From positions 124,001-188,000 of the forward strand of contig NOWV01000095.1 of the NCBI GenBank assembly GCA_003344405.1: a DNA stretch of 64,000 nucleotides. Direction: 5' to 3'. The stretch comes from Trichoplax sp. H2. Taxonomy: Eukaryota; Placozoa; Uniplacotomia; Trichoplacea. Shown here in pieces: positions 1-12,505 of this stretch. The stretch's first letter is position 1. Each line of letters begins with the position of its first letter. A program made the translations under genes and the position numbers. The notes under the pieces were generated by a model that was given only the letters and a program-made list of their open reading frames with translations, was not told where the DNA came from and did not search any database.

Positions 1-3000
1 AATTCTATCCATTAGCTTCCTACTTGTGCAATCCGATTAGAACATAAGGGTTCATTGTCCTTAATGGATTACTCTAAATCGCTGTTATAATTAGATTAAT
101 CAGGAAGAACAAATTAACAGTAAATTGAAATTAATGGTCAAAACATCCGACGAAATTCCGGGATATTCATTTCAATAAAATATCTTTATGGGGTAATTAA
201 TGCCACTAAATGACAGCATTAGATATTGAATTTAGATAATGAATACATTCGGATGAATTGATAAATTAAGCTCCATCGATGGTATCAAAATGGATCCGCG
301 ATAGCTAAACTCGAAATGTTTGATAGCGTAGCGTATCTGCAGATTGATTGGCAGTTTTCAAACTCAATGAGCAGATATACGAGTAATCAATACAGCGATG
401 CTAAATAGAAGAATCGTCGAGATTTATAGCCGGAAAAGCGTCTCTTTCATAAAGAATATGCTACTATATCTAATCCATTCTGTAGGCGATTACTGACCGA
501 TTTGGAAGTAATTTCCCACAGATAATCTGATTTACTATGATAATAGCTTAACGATTTGCACATTACATTCGGAATTGACCAGATAATGACTAAAAGCTGC
601 CAGAATTAGACCTCCATCGATAAGAACTTTTTATTGTCACTATAACAATTGATAGATAGTAACGACTCCTTGGATTAGACTGTACAATAATGAATGACAA
701 GATTGCTGCGATTTCATCGCCAATTTATTATTAATTAGTTTGTACTATCTAGCCCTAAGTTTTACTGTTAGAGTTCTATCACGATGATTGAGGCCACTCA
801 TGACTAGCTTTAGGATAGCTTTCCGCGATTGAGTTAACCAGCATTATCGAATCATTCGCTGCTGTAATTGAATAACTACAACAGTTTTAAATACTAGTAG
901 TCATAAATACAGCCTTTAAATAGTGATGAAAACATTAGATGAAGTAACAGCTATCTCACTAAGATCGAGTAGTAATGACGATTAAAGCCAAGACTAACAT
1001 GCATGACCTTTAAAGAGTCAACATTACTCTCGTTCAACATTGATTGCAGTATGAAAGAGTTGCAGCAATCAAGTTGCTTTTTTATGATGATAATCTGGAA
1101 TTGATACGTGATGAGAGAGTAATTATGATTTAATAATACGTCAAGAAAATGATGGTGGCTCCGCCTGTTCTCATTCAGTCAATAAGTTGGAGGCGGATAC
1201 TCAAAAGACAGTTAGAGTGATGGTTCCGCCTATATCTACCTGATCAATACGATAAAAGTGGATAGTGAGAGTTAATAATAAGAGAAGTCACTATCATCGT
1301 GGCCATCAATTCGATGCTGATCTTAGATCCGAGTAAGATAAAACAAAGTTTGATGATTAGATTAACTAGCGAACAGTATGGACGACAGTCGTAATTCTAT
1401 ATGTTCCGTTTGATTTAAAGATTGATCCTAAGATTGATCCAATAATCGAGGACGCAATAACCAATATCTGCTTAGGGAGACGATAGAGTGCTCAAACTCT
1501 CTGCATTGCTTATAGGAACTGTGTGTAGAAAATTGCATCATCAATATCATTGCGACGATAAAGAGTTTTTTTCAATTATAATTCTACCTAGGAATGGTGC
1601 ATTAATGTTATGACTAAACGTGGCGATAAATAATATTGATTTAGAACTGTATCAAACTTACTCTTTCTCAGAAATGGAGACAAAGCATATAGTGTCCGTG
1701 ATCAAGAGAATTCAATTTAATTCTAGATTGGTTATATTTCTTTTGTTGAAGAGTTATTATTATTAACAAACGGGCAATGGGTCAAGTTGTGATGAATTCT
1801 TTAGTAGTCTCTGGTACAATAGTACCTGGTAGACCATGGTTGCATTGCTCAATCAACTAATGAATATTTTATGTGTAATTTTTTTAATTTATTGCTGATT
1901 GATAAAGACTATTGTTCATGATAAAGTGTTGAACAATGTTATTCAATAAAAATCACCGACGGTTGATGAATCATATCTAATATTCGGTGTATCAAAGAAT
2001 CCATTCTTATTGAAGGTCTATTAATTTTAATAAAGTTTATTTCTCTATTTTAGTTGTACCCTATGTTGTGTTATGATACTATTATATTATTTAGATTGCT
2101 CAGTTACCTTTACTTTTGAAATGTATAGAACACTCTTATCCTTTCCAATGACCCTGATGACCATGATAGCATGGGAGGGCGCTTACATTTATCCCTCTAT
2201 GCTTGCTTTAGATCATCTTACTTTCATACTGCTATATATCGCTAGTGCTATATAAGTAGAAAGGCCAGTCATCACTTCGATAGCTTACGCGTAAAGTAAT
2301 TTGTACCATTACCTTATATGGGTAAATCTAGTTGTTGCAGGTTTTAATGATGTCAGCTTTCATCTTTTCCTGTGCCAGATATGTAGGCATATTTAATCAC
2401 GTAGTATGAGTTGAGAAAATTAATACCGAGGAAAAACTTGAAAGTTACTCGATTATTCATACTTTGCAAGAAACTCAGTTCTGAATAACATGTAATACGA
2501 CAAGATGGAAATGTACTGTAGATTTAATTATAGTATACCAACAAATTAATTCTATTGTCAGCTGATCATCACTTCTATTCTACACTCTTCTGCACTATAA
2601 CATGAAACTATTAAATGGCTGGCCTAATATTTATGCCTAAACACAATTCATCATACAATAGTAGGACTTATCCTATACGTTCCGTAGCATTTATGTATTG
2701 CATACGAGATAAGTTCGATCTACGAGCATTCTGATAGACTTGCCTTAGATTAATCGTTGAACTCTACAGGTAGCCGGGCATTACAATATAAAATAAATTA
2801 TGCTTCTGGACTGATAAAAGACTATAGGATTAACTTATTCAACTAGTCTAATCTCTAAATCAAAAACCCGTAAACTCATCATATTTTGCATGTAGCTTCA
2901 GTCTATTCAGTAATCTAAGCATTTACTAAAGCAAATTTTGTATCCTAGTTTAGAACTCTTCGCTCTCTAGAATTAGCAATAGTACACAGCTAATCTCTCT

Positions 3001-3430
3001 ATTCTATATATAGAAATCCAGTCAATCAGTTCACTTTCAAAATTAAATGTATAGGTCTAATACATAATCTCAGAGTCACATTTGTTAGTTGCAATAGATC
3101 AAAGCAAGGTAATAATAAACAATTACGCATTTCTGTAATCTGATCATTTATTGAAACAAGACTATTGAATTTTTATACATTCACAATCCTTTAATAATGA
3201 TTCTGGACTTTTTCGTACAGTTAAATTTTCAGTAACATAAAATAAAGTCAATTTTGGGTCTAAAAGTGGATTAAATGGCTTTGAGTTATTCCTAAGTTGT
3301 CTAGTTGTAGTCATATCATCGACTGCGATTAAAATTTATCGTCAAGGCATTGGCTTTCTTCCTATTTCATTGATGTGGAAAAGTTTTTCGTAGTGCTCAA
3401 TTCCTTATTGCAAGAATATCCTACTATATA
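1..3430. other. intergenic DNA, no gene recognised
   Basis: No frame in this stretch looks like a protein family and no exon with credible splice borders was recognised. The longest open frame (2073-2255, plus) is a hydrophobic AT-rich run without start context or family resemblance. The sequence may hold the 3' flank of the receptor gene that ends at 3431. Confidence 0.5.
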
Positions 3431-6400
3431 TCAGATTAGGTGGCGCTCTTTTCGATTTTGGTTTATCTGAACGACACGAATATAAGCAAAGTAAATCACT
3501 GATATAACTATTAATCCGCCAAATGAAATTAATAAAGCTATGAACCAAGTTTGGTGATGAAGTATCGGTCCCATGCTTTCTGAAGGCTTTGTTATAACAT
3601 TAATTTCGTTACTGTATAAATCTAAATGACTTGCACTTAAAGCGAAAATACGAAATGTATATGTTGTTGATGGTGCTAAGCCAGTTACTGTATAATAGCG
3701 CACTTCTGGCCCTAACATTCCGCTCACATTTTTAAACAAATAAGAGGAGAGTTTATATTGAACAACAAATACTTGACCGATAATGTCTCCAACAGTCCAA
3801 GATAAATGAATAAAAGTTCGTTCAATAGTAGTCGCTGCTAGCCTGATCGGTGCTAAGATATTAGCAACTTTATGCCGAATAGTTACTGGAACACCGTAAC
3901 CATGGATATTGCGTGCAGCAATAGTAAATTGGTAAATGCCTAATTTCATGTTATTTAAAATGGCTGAGGTCTCGTTTCCTGTAGTATTCTTGGCGATAGT
4001 TTTTCTTGAGCTGCTTTGGTTACCAATTAATTTATAATTAATTTGATAAGATTGAATGATGCCATTAGTAATAGCGGGTGCCAGCCACTGCAGAATTAGC
4101 TGATGTGATAACATCTGGGAAGATGTAAAGTTGGATATTGAATCTGTAAAAACAGGATGATGCTCTTCAATATTTAGGAATAAAGTGGTAGCTTTTAATG
4201 CAGTAATTAGTCACGATATCTATTCCGTAGAATATATTTTAATTAGCATAATTGAGTAACTTATTATACTATTCAATTTAATAGCTCTTGTTATTCACGC
4301 AATTTCTAGAGGATATCATTCTAACTTGCAGTGTTAGTCGGTTCCAACAGATATCATAGATTATTATTTATCTCACTCTCTCAAATCATAATTTTAATTC
4401 TTTTTATATTTCTGTATGGAATAAGGAAATGCAACCTAATCTCTGATTCTACTGCTGAACTTTAATTGTATCCTTTTACAACAGATATCATGAAGCTACT
4501 TATATTAATCTTATTTTAGAGAATATCCATTCCACCTGTTAAATTGCCCTATTTCATCAGATGATGGATTATTAATTATAACTTCTTTTAACTGTATTAA
4601 TATTATTTTACCTGGGACTGACCGACTAATGTATTGGCTAACTGTTTGCGAAAGCAAGCCATCACCACCACAGTTAAATGCATTTATTCGAAAATGATAG
4701 CTAAAGTTATGCTTTAAATGATTCATAGTTGCTACGTTGACATCGCCTAAAGTTTGGGTCTTGGCAATGGATTGATCATATGTCCAATATGAGATCTAAA
4801 AGGATTTGGTAGTAGAATAAAAATGACTATCAACTAATTAGTCAGTGACAACTATAAACTTTATCGATATCGTCATTAAAGACCTTGATATACATCTATT
4901 AAATAGTCTTGAATGCGCTAGCACGTAATAACATCTTCGCAAAGGGTACAGGTAGTATAAATCATTAAATACGGTAACCTTGAATATGCAAAGGCAATAA
5001 TATTTTTGCTACGGACAAAGCAAGTATGATATTACGGTTATTACTTAATTGCTATTGCTAGTTCATCAGAATTGCTATTTAAGACTGTGATGTGAACGTA
5101 TTCAATGATCTCGAATGTGCAGATCTATAGCAATTATAGTAATTGGGTAGATATTAATATCAATTTTATTAGCAATCCTATTTACGGCATCTATACTTGT
5201 ATATGTTATAGGTGAAATATCTATAATTCTTGAATGTGACTAAAGATGACAACATTTTTGCAAGGTGCTAAGCAAGTATCATAGCCTTAGATACAAAATT
5301 TGCAATTAGAAACGAAATCATGATTTACAAATGATAGTCAAGATTTACCATTTCTATGAATAAGAGAGAATATTATATCGCTTACTCGATATCCTATAAT
5401 TTTCGTGCCCATCGAGTTTCCTAAGGCATCCGTTGACCAAACTAACTTTACGCTATCGTTACCAATAACATAGACCTGAAAGTGTTCAGGTATTAAGGTA
5501 GGTGCTGCAACACCTGTCTTAACAGTAACAGTGTGCGTCCATTCTTTCCCCAATCCAATATCATTAAATGGCCGCAATCGCAGCTTGTAAACAGTATTCT
5601 CCAATACACCCGTTAGACGATAAGAGCCATTATTGCCAATATTAATAAAAGACCATGATGATGAAATTGCTTGTGGCTTAAATTCAAGTCGGTTATAAAT
5701 ATGTGGACCGTTCATTTCGTCTCGTGATAATGGCTTATAGCGAATTTCGATAATAGCTCCATCTGCTGTTCCACTGCTAGCTCGAAATTCGCCTGGGGAA
5801 TGATAAGGAATATCCACATCAGTATGAAATATGAGACTAGGTGTAATTTTGCTAGAACCTACGCCATTGATAGCAATTAGTTTAAAATGATAATAATTAT
5901 ATGGCGATAGATTTACTCGATGAAATGTAGCCCAAGGTGGTACATCATTTATTGCTACTCTCCATGGATCATTACTCAAGCGATTCGAATTGACTCGATA
6001 GGTTAAGCCATATCTTAATAATGGACTGTTATTAGAATTACCAGGCAGCCATGATAACACTGCCGATGATGCATTCACCTGGTTATATCTAAAATCGCTT
6101 GGACTATCTGGTATATCATGAACCGTTAACATAGCTGATGATGATTGCGTTTCATAGCCAGCGAAAGGCACATGAGTAGCAACGAAACATGAAAATCGTC
6201 CCGAATCACCCAGCGAACTGCTGGAATAAGTTAATGTTGTGGTTAAACCGTGAACATTTAATACAGCTTTCTGTGTTGTAATGTTTTTACCTTCTTTTTG
6301 CCAATAAAATACTACATTCAGGCTGGGATCCTTTTGAATTTGGCATGATAAAATAAATCCTTGTGGCCGACGTACAAAAGTCTTGGTGAGAGATTTTGTA

Positions 6401-7932
6401 AATGTTGTTGCAATCTTGATCACAGCACTACCCGATACTTCAGCAGTTCCATAACGATTGCTGGCGATGCACTTGTATACTCCAGCATCGCTATCTTGCA
6501 CATGATGGATGATTAAATTGCCATTTAGTTGGGCCGTATACTTATTATGTAATTGTCTATCTATGGTTCTTCCATTTTTAGTGTATTCTACAGTCGGGCG
6601 AGGACCACCAGTCACTGTACAACGAAGAGTGGCATTTTGTCCTCGAAAAAAGGTTGCTTGCGTGTATGGACACTTAATAAAAGTAGGTGCTGCTACTATG
6701 ACGTTAAGATAGCCCGATGAAACAATATTGGAATGGTTATTGTAGCCTTGGCAAGAGTAAACTGCAGCATCTGAAGGAGAAAGGTGGCGTATCGTTAAGG
6801 ATCCGTTGGCATGAAGGTTATATTGCGGACTACCACTAATACGTTGACCGTTACGGTACCATTTATACTTAATGTCGAATCCACTCACTGAGCAAGGCCA
6901 AATAAAATCCGATCCAATCGGTTGATTTGTATTTGTAATGGAAGCTTTCCATCGAGAATCGGTTGCAACCCTAAGTTTAGCGCTAGCACTAACTTGTTTG
7001 AAGCCCGAAAATGCTATACATTGATATTCTCCTGCATCGGCTTCTTGGATGTATTTGAGTACAAGATGTCGACCGAATTTTTCAATCGAGTAGCGGTTAT
7101 TAGGTAAAGGACCCAATTTCTTTTGCCACAGAATTGTTGGAATAGGATAACCTGTCGATATACATTCTAATATAACTCGAACCTGGCCAAGTATGGCTAT
7201 AATATCAGTCGGTCCTTCTTCAATTTTAGGGGCAAAACTAGGCGTAGCAGACGTGGGGATTTTGAAATAAACGTGTTGAGCAACACCAGTAAGTTTAATT
7301 TTTGTTGAAGATCCCGTAGTTGGATCGAATAATTTGAAAATGGCATTACATTTATACGATCCAGTGTTGTTTTGCCAACCTGCAATAAAGATTAGATCGC
7401 CATCGTATTCATTTATGGCGATAGAAGTTGTTTCTGGTACTCTACTGTCATCACCAGCAGTCCAATAAATTTGACTCGGTTTGGGCATACGCGTAGTTTG
7501 ATTGGAAATTTGGCACCTTAAACGAGCACTACCATAACTAGATTGGATGATATTTTCAGAAATATTGCGAAGAGAATGTACAACGCTAACCTGAAGAGTA
7601 ACTTCACGACTGATACTTGTGCCGTAGAGGTTGCTAGCCAAACAGATATATTTACCATCATCACTTGCAGTAATATTCGCCACGCTTAAATTTCCATCAA
7701 GAATTTTAATACGGTCATCTAATTGAATAGGATTACCGTTATGTCGCCAGGCGTAGGTAATATTGCCACTTCCAGTAGCTTGACAAGGGATAACTACTTT
7801 GCCACTACTGGTGGAATAAATTGCGTGCTCGTTCATAAAATCAATTGGTTGTATAGTTATAGTAGGAGAGTGCAATGTAAGAGCAAGGGTACTAGTAGCC
7901 AGAACGAAGGCAAGCAGAGATCGCTTCATCAT
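3431..7932 (-). CDS. L1CAM-like adhesion receptor, short-tailed paralogue (6 Ig + 5 FN3 + TM)
   Basis: Three exons on the minus strand: 7932-5386, 4795-4612 and 4143-3431. They join in phase 0 and phase 1 at GT-AG borders and give 1147 residues. The protein starts with a signal peptide (MMKRSLLAFVLATSTLAL), followed by six Ig domains (paired Cys, Trp, D-x-G/A-x-Y-x-C), five FN3 domains and one membrane helix at about 1111-1132. The 6 Ig + 5 FN3 + TM order is that of the L1CAM/neuroglian family of cell-surface adhesion receptors. The intron positions, phases and even the 184-nt middle exon match the paralogue at 27727-32236. The oddity is the cytoplasmic tail of only about 15 residues (RVVQINQNRKERHLI), so no ankyrin-binding region exists, and no splice donor was seen that could add one. 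It is probably an adhesion partner, decoy or ligand without cytoskeletal linkage (inference). A contactin/sidekick-type label is less likely. Confidence 0.85.
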
Positions 7933-8649
7933 TTAATTTTCTCTTCTGTAAAGGAAAATACGCGTATACAGAGAAGGTAACCGCAGAAGGTATGCCACAC
8001 TTTCCAGCAATATTGGCACTCAATCAACCTAGAAGATTACGCGATAATGAAGAAACTTGGATTCTTTACATTTTTCCTTAATTCATTTCGAAGTAAAAAC
8101 TGTAATTTTAAAAATGGTGCCAATATTATTTATTAGAAGACACAAGCAGATATAGAAAAGCTAGATGATGATGATATTCTTTTATGTAATTAGATTAACG
8201 CGAGCATAAGAATGTCTTGTCAGTTCTAAAAATGATCGATGATCGATTTTTTTGTAGGCCGTATCGATCCCAGGCTGACAGAAAGTAGTGGATCAAGATC
8301 AGTTATTGGCGGTTTTCAGTTACTAATGGCAATTAAGGATTAGATTGATGGAACTCGAGCTAATACCTATAAGAGCTGATTTTAAAGATACAAAATCATT
8401 TACTCTTTAAACTTCCTATAGTTTAGTCTAAGACAGTTCTCAATTTAACAATTGAAGGCGATTATTGTTGCCTACCAGAACTACAGCGAAAGCAATTGTT
8501 AGTAACCACCTGTTAAGGTAGCATAAAACCAATCTTGAAGATGCATTCAACAACCGTCCTTCTTCAATGCCTTAACTAACCGAATTCGCATTGATCGTGT
8601 TGACCCAATTAATAAATACGTATAAATTTAAAATTTCAGTGCAACATGC

Positions 8650-11260
8650 CTAAGATTTATGTAAATTATAAAATGCTGTTTTCTTCCACGTGAATGGTAC
8701 CTTCTTTCTACAATCTACTACTTTCTTAATTAAAATAATCACTATTGTTTTACGATTCAATAAAGTTGTTATTACTTCTAGTTTCCACGTATGTACAGGT
8801 ACAGCAATGCTATATGCATATGTAAAAGTTACTCCTTTATCCAATACAAACCGAAAATAGAATTCATGTTGCAGTAAATTTCAGCCGTTTGATTTTTAGA
8901 ATTGAATAGTGCCATTGCTAGCCTAGGGGTATAATTCTATCCGTTGAAGCCATTTTAAAATTTCAGTAAATGTAACAATTGGTTCATTATTTACGATTAA
9001 AGTAAACTGCAGGGATCTTTGTTTTTATCATCTATTTCTTTATTCACCTTTGCTATTACAGTACAGAAGTATTCAATGTAATCATTTCTTAGAGTTATGT
9101 CTGCGAAACTATCTTCCAAAATAACTAATCGTATTAAAATCGCACTTAAATCAATATTAAGTAAAAGTACAGATAAGTCTGTCTTTTTCGCGTAGGATAT
9201 CTATCAATCTTGAGATTTTTGCCCTCTTGATCGCTTAAAATTTGTTATCCAATTACTGTAATTCTGTTATAACTGCATCGTCGATTAGGGCTAATTCGCT
9301 ACAATTATGGAGATTAAGACATTACCCACCTTAATAGTATTTATTTCTCAATTGTATTTATTGCTCGAGCTCATAGAGGTGTTAGAGTGTGCCTATAAAT
9401 GTTTAAGATAGGTTGGATTTTGAATTAAGAAAAATCAAATCATAGTTAATGAAATTGATCATACTTTTGTTCTATACTAGATTTCTATGGTATGAATTCA
9501 GAATGATTTGAATAGTGTCGCATTGTACGCAAATTTAGCTTAAGATCAAGTAATAAGATTCTACGGGAATGGTTCAAAGGGTACTTTGGTTGTATGATTA
9601 TGTGCAAGTATCTTAATGTACTGACAATGGTGGATTGTACTATAGACAGTTTTCAACTAAAGGTAAATAGTTCTTGGTCATTTGTTCGATCAATTAATGT
9701 AATAAGTAATTTTATTATTGTATAATATATTGGAAATACTTAATGAGTTCTTCGATACCTTAAAAAAGACAATTTTCATATCATAAGAGGAAATTTATTT
9801 CGAACGCCTTCTACTTTCAAATCGTTATCTTCAACCGAAAATAAGAAAGTTTACACGAATTATCATATTTAACTGCATCAGAACTTCAATTTAAGGGCAA
9901 ATGCTTTAGTACATAGTCGATGAGAAAGGGCCATCTCCTTCCGTAATCGCATTAATCCGAAATCGGTAAGTAATATAACTCTTCAAGCCAGGGATAGTGG
10001 CTTCGCTAACATTGACAAAAGTACGCGTTAAAGGGATGGATTTATCGTAAGTCCAGTATGAAACTTACATCGGCGGAAATAAATCATGTATGTAAAACTT
10101 GAACTTGACTAGGAAACCATGAAAATAGATAGAAAAAATGGCATTAATTTGATGAATGTAAAATTTATTGGAGAATCTAGTATATCATAAACTGTTGATA
10201 AAGCCGACGATGATTGAGTTGTAGAAGCACCGTTAAGTAAACTGGTCGTGGCTAAACATACAATTGTACCTGAATCATGGAGAGTCGCATTGTGATAAAT
10301 TAAAGTAGTGGTTAAGTCACTGATCTTCATGGACAAGTAGGATAGGACAGGACCAGGAAAATATTAGTTAGTTTTACGATTGCTTCACCTTGAGAAAGGT
10401 TCACTGCTCGAGTCGCCGTTGATAAATTGAAGCTGTTATTAAAAGAACGAGTCGAAAGACTGTTCCAAATGAACAACTGCTATATCCGTACTCGATGATA
10501 TGATTAATGATTCAGTAGGTAAGGACAGGGCCAGGGAATCGTTAGTTAGCTTTATTATTGCCTTACCTCGAGAAAAGCGTACTATTCGACTCATCGTTGA
10601 CAAATCTAAATTATTAATTAAAGAGCGAGTCGACAGCTCGTTTCAAATAAACTGATACTATATCCGTACTAGATGACATGATTAATGGCCGAGAACCGAG
10701 GAACCGTTAGTTAGTTTTGCGATTGGTCTAGACTAGGTTTGGTCTAGAGAAAGGTATACTGTTCGATTCATCGTCAGCAAATTGCAGCTATTTCTAATAA
10801 TAAAAGAACGAGTCGAAAGCCCGTTCCAAATGATCTATCGCTATGTCCAACCGGATGACATGATTAATGATCCAGTAGGTAAGGACCGGATCAGGAAATC
10901 GTTGAATAGTTTTACGATTGTTTTACCTCGAAGAAGGCGTACTGTTCGATTCGTTGTTAAAAAATCGAAATTATAGTTATATATCAAAGATTGAGTAGAA
11001 AGCTCGTTTCAAATAAATGGCTACTATATCCATACTGGATGGCATGATTAATGGTCATGTAGGCGAGGATTACTTGGAGTAGGTAAGGATAGGATCTGGG
11101 AATCGTTAGTTAGTTTTATGATTGTCTCACCGCGGGAGAAGCGCACTGTTCGATTCATCGTTGACAAATTTAAACTGTTAATAAAAGAACGAATCAAAAG
11201 CCAATTCCAAATGAAATACCACTATATCCATACTGAATGGTATGATTTACAGGTGCGAAA
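8650..11260 (-). pseudogene. decayed third copy of the L1CAM-like receptor
   Basis: Relics of the receptor occur in the right order on the minus strand. About 10340-10109 encodes the end of Ig6 and the start of FN3-1 (TLIYHNATLHDSGTIVCLA, then SSSAL and DSPINF), closely like both neighbours. About 10070-9900 is a copy of the 184-nt FN3-3 exon (VSYWTYDKSIP, then YRFRINAI and GDGPFSS). About 9000-8650 resembles the last exon weakly (ILKWL, then ASNGTIQF). The sequence between FN3-1 and the 184-nt exon is missing, and stops and frame breaks are scattered through it. Upstream, 10340-11260 is a tandem array of Ig-half units, listed separately. This is a dead remnant of a third tandem gene. The assignment of the last-exon relic is the least certain part. 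Confidence 0.7.
10342..11260 (-). repeat. five tandem ~180-200 bp units derived from an Ig-domain half
   Basis: Five diverged units start near 10342, 10521, 10699, 10881 and 11086. Each carries the landmarks TCGTTAGTTAGTTTTA, CTGTTCGATTCATCGTTGA, AAAAGAACGAGTCGAAAG and ATGATTAATG. On the minus strand the unit nearest the Ig6 relic reads through in frame into it (NLSQGEAIVKLTN leading to SDLTTTLIYHNATLH). The repeated unit is therefore the first half of an Ig-domain coding region that multiplied before or during decay of this gene copy. No unit is now fully open. Confidence 0.7.
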
Positions 11261-12505
11261 TTTCTGGCATCTCCGAGTTTGCTAATATAATGGTAATGTA
11301 TCAGCGACACCTGATACTAACTTTACTAGCACCAGTGGAGCGATTTTAAGTGTTTGGTCAAGAGAGAAATGTTTACGCACTGTATTAAAACAGTGATTGC
11401 TCTCCTTTGCGAACTCGTATAGTATTTAATAATCAATCTCAAATCTCTCGGTGCTAAGTATGCAGTTTGTTCAAGCTGTATAGATACTGAAGAGACGCTA
11501 TTTGTTTAAATCTGGTAACTGTTGACCATTTCTCTTCGTCCTTACGGTTGTTTATCCTATTGATTGGCAGCGTGATATACGTACAATCTTATTATTACGA
11601 TTAGATCCCAGGCTCTACGATGACAATATTTCTGAAAGAGACTGAAACACAGACTGTTCAATTGAAAATTCAAGGGACATCCTATCAAAAGATTATAAAA
11701 TTATCGTGCAAAAATACAATATCCCTGCAAGTAGACATACTGTATAAGCGTAAATTACAAATAAAGATAATGATGGCAAAATAAATTAACATTTGATGTT
11801 GTAGTAATATTGTATTCATAGTGTTATAGTCCTTTTTTTGCTTCTTTTAAAGGTGATTAAAGTAATTATAAATGCACCTATAGTGATCAATATCCTTTGG
11901 AGGATACTAGTCTACTCATGATAATACAGGATAGATATTTCATTAAATAAATTGGATGCACTCTACTTTAGCAACTGAAAATTTGTGGTAATTTGTCAAA
12001 GTATATTCATTTCTAGACTACACATTTCTAACTTGCTTTTGTAAGGTTAATTATTTGTCATTACTTCAAGATAGTCATGGCTGCATCAACGATTAGGCAG
12101 GCCTCTATTAAGCGATCAATATGGACTGTGGAAGTGTACACTGGTGCATAGTACGAGTGAAGGATATTTATCAGCGGCTTATAAAATCATATTATACCGC
12201 TGAAAATATTGATAAATAACATTTAGTCATGTTAGAGTGAAAAATTACAGCGTAGTGGCCTTAAATATGCAAATTTCTTCGATTTTTTTATTTCATGTAC
12301 AGTATATAACATATATAAATAAGCGCAGATAAATCGATTCCAAGTAATTGTTTAATAATATACAATACGAAATACCCTTTATATCAACGATTACAGTTTC
12401 GCTAGAATAGAATGAACAGATCGCAATTAATTTTTCAATCTCTAAATACTTCTTATTTAAAAATAATAATTATAATGTAGAATATATCATAAAATAAAAT
12501 CCTTT
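11261..12505. other. non-coding spacer with a dispersed duplicated segment
   Basis: No exon recognised. Part of it, about 11890-12110, is a diverged direct copy of 20765-21040 on the other side of the TPR gene, sharing TTGTGGTAATTTGTCAAA, CTAACTTGC and the spacing between them. Confidence 0.5.
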
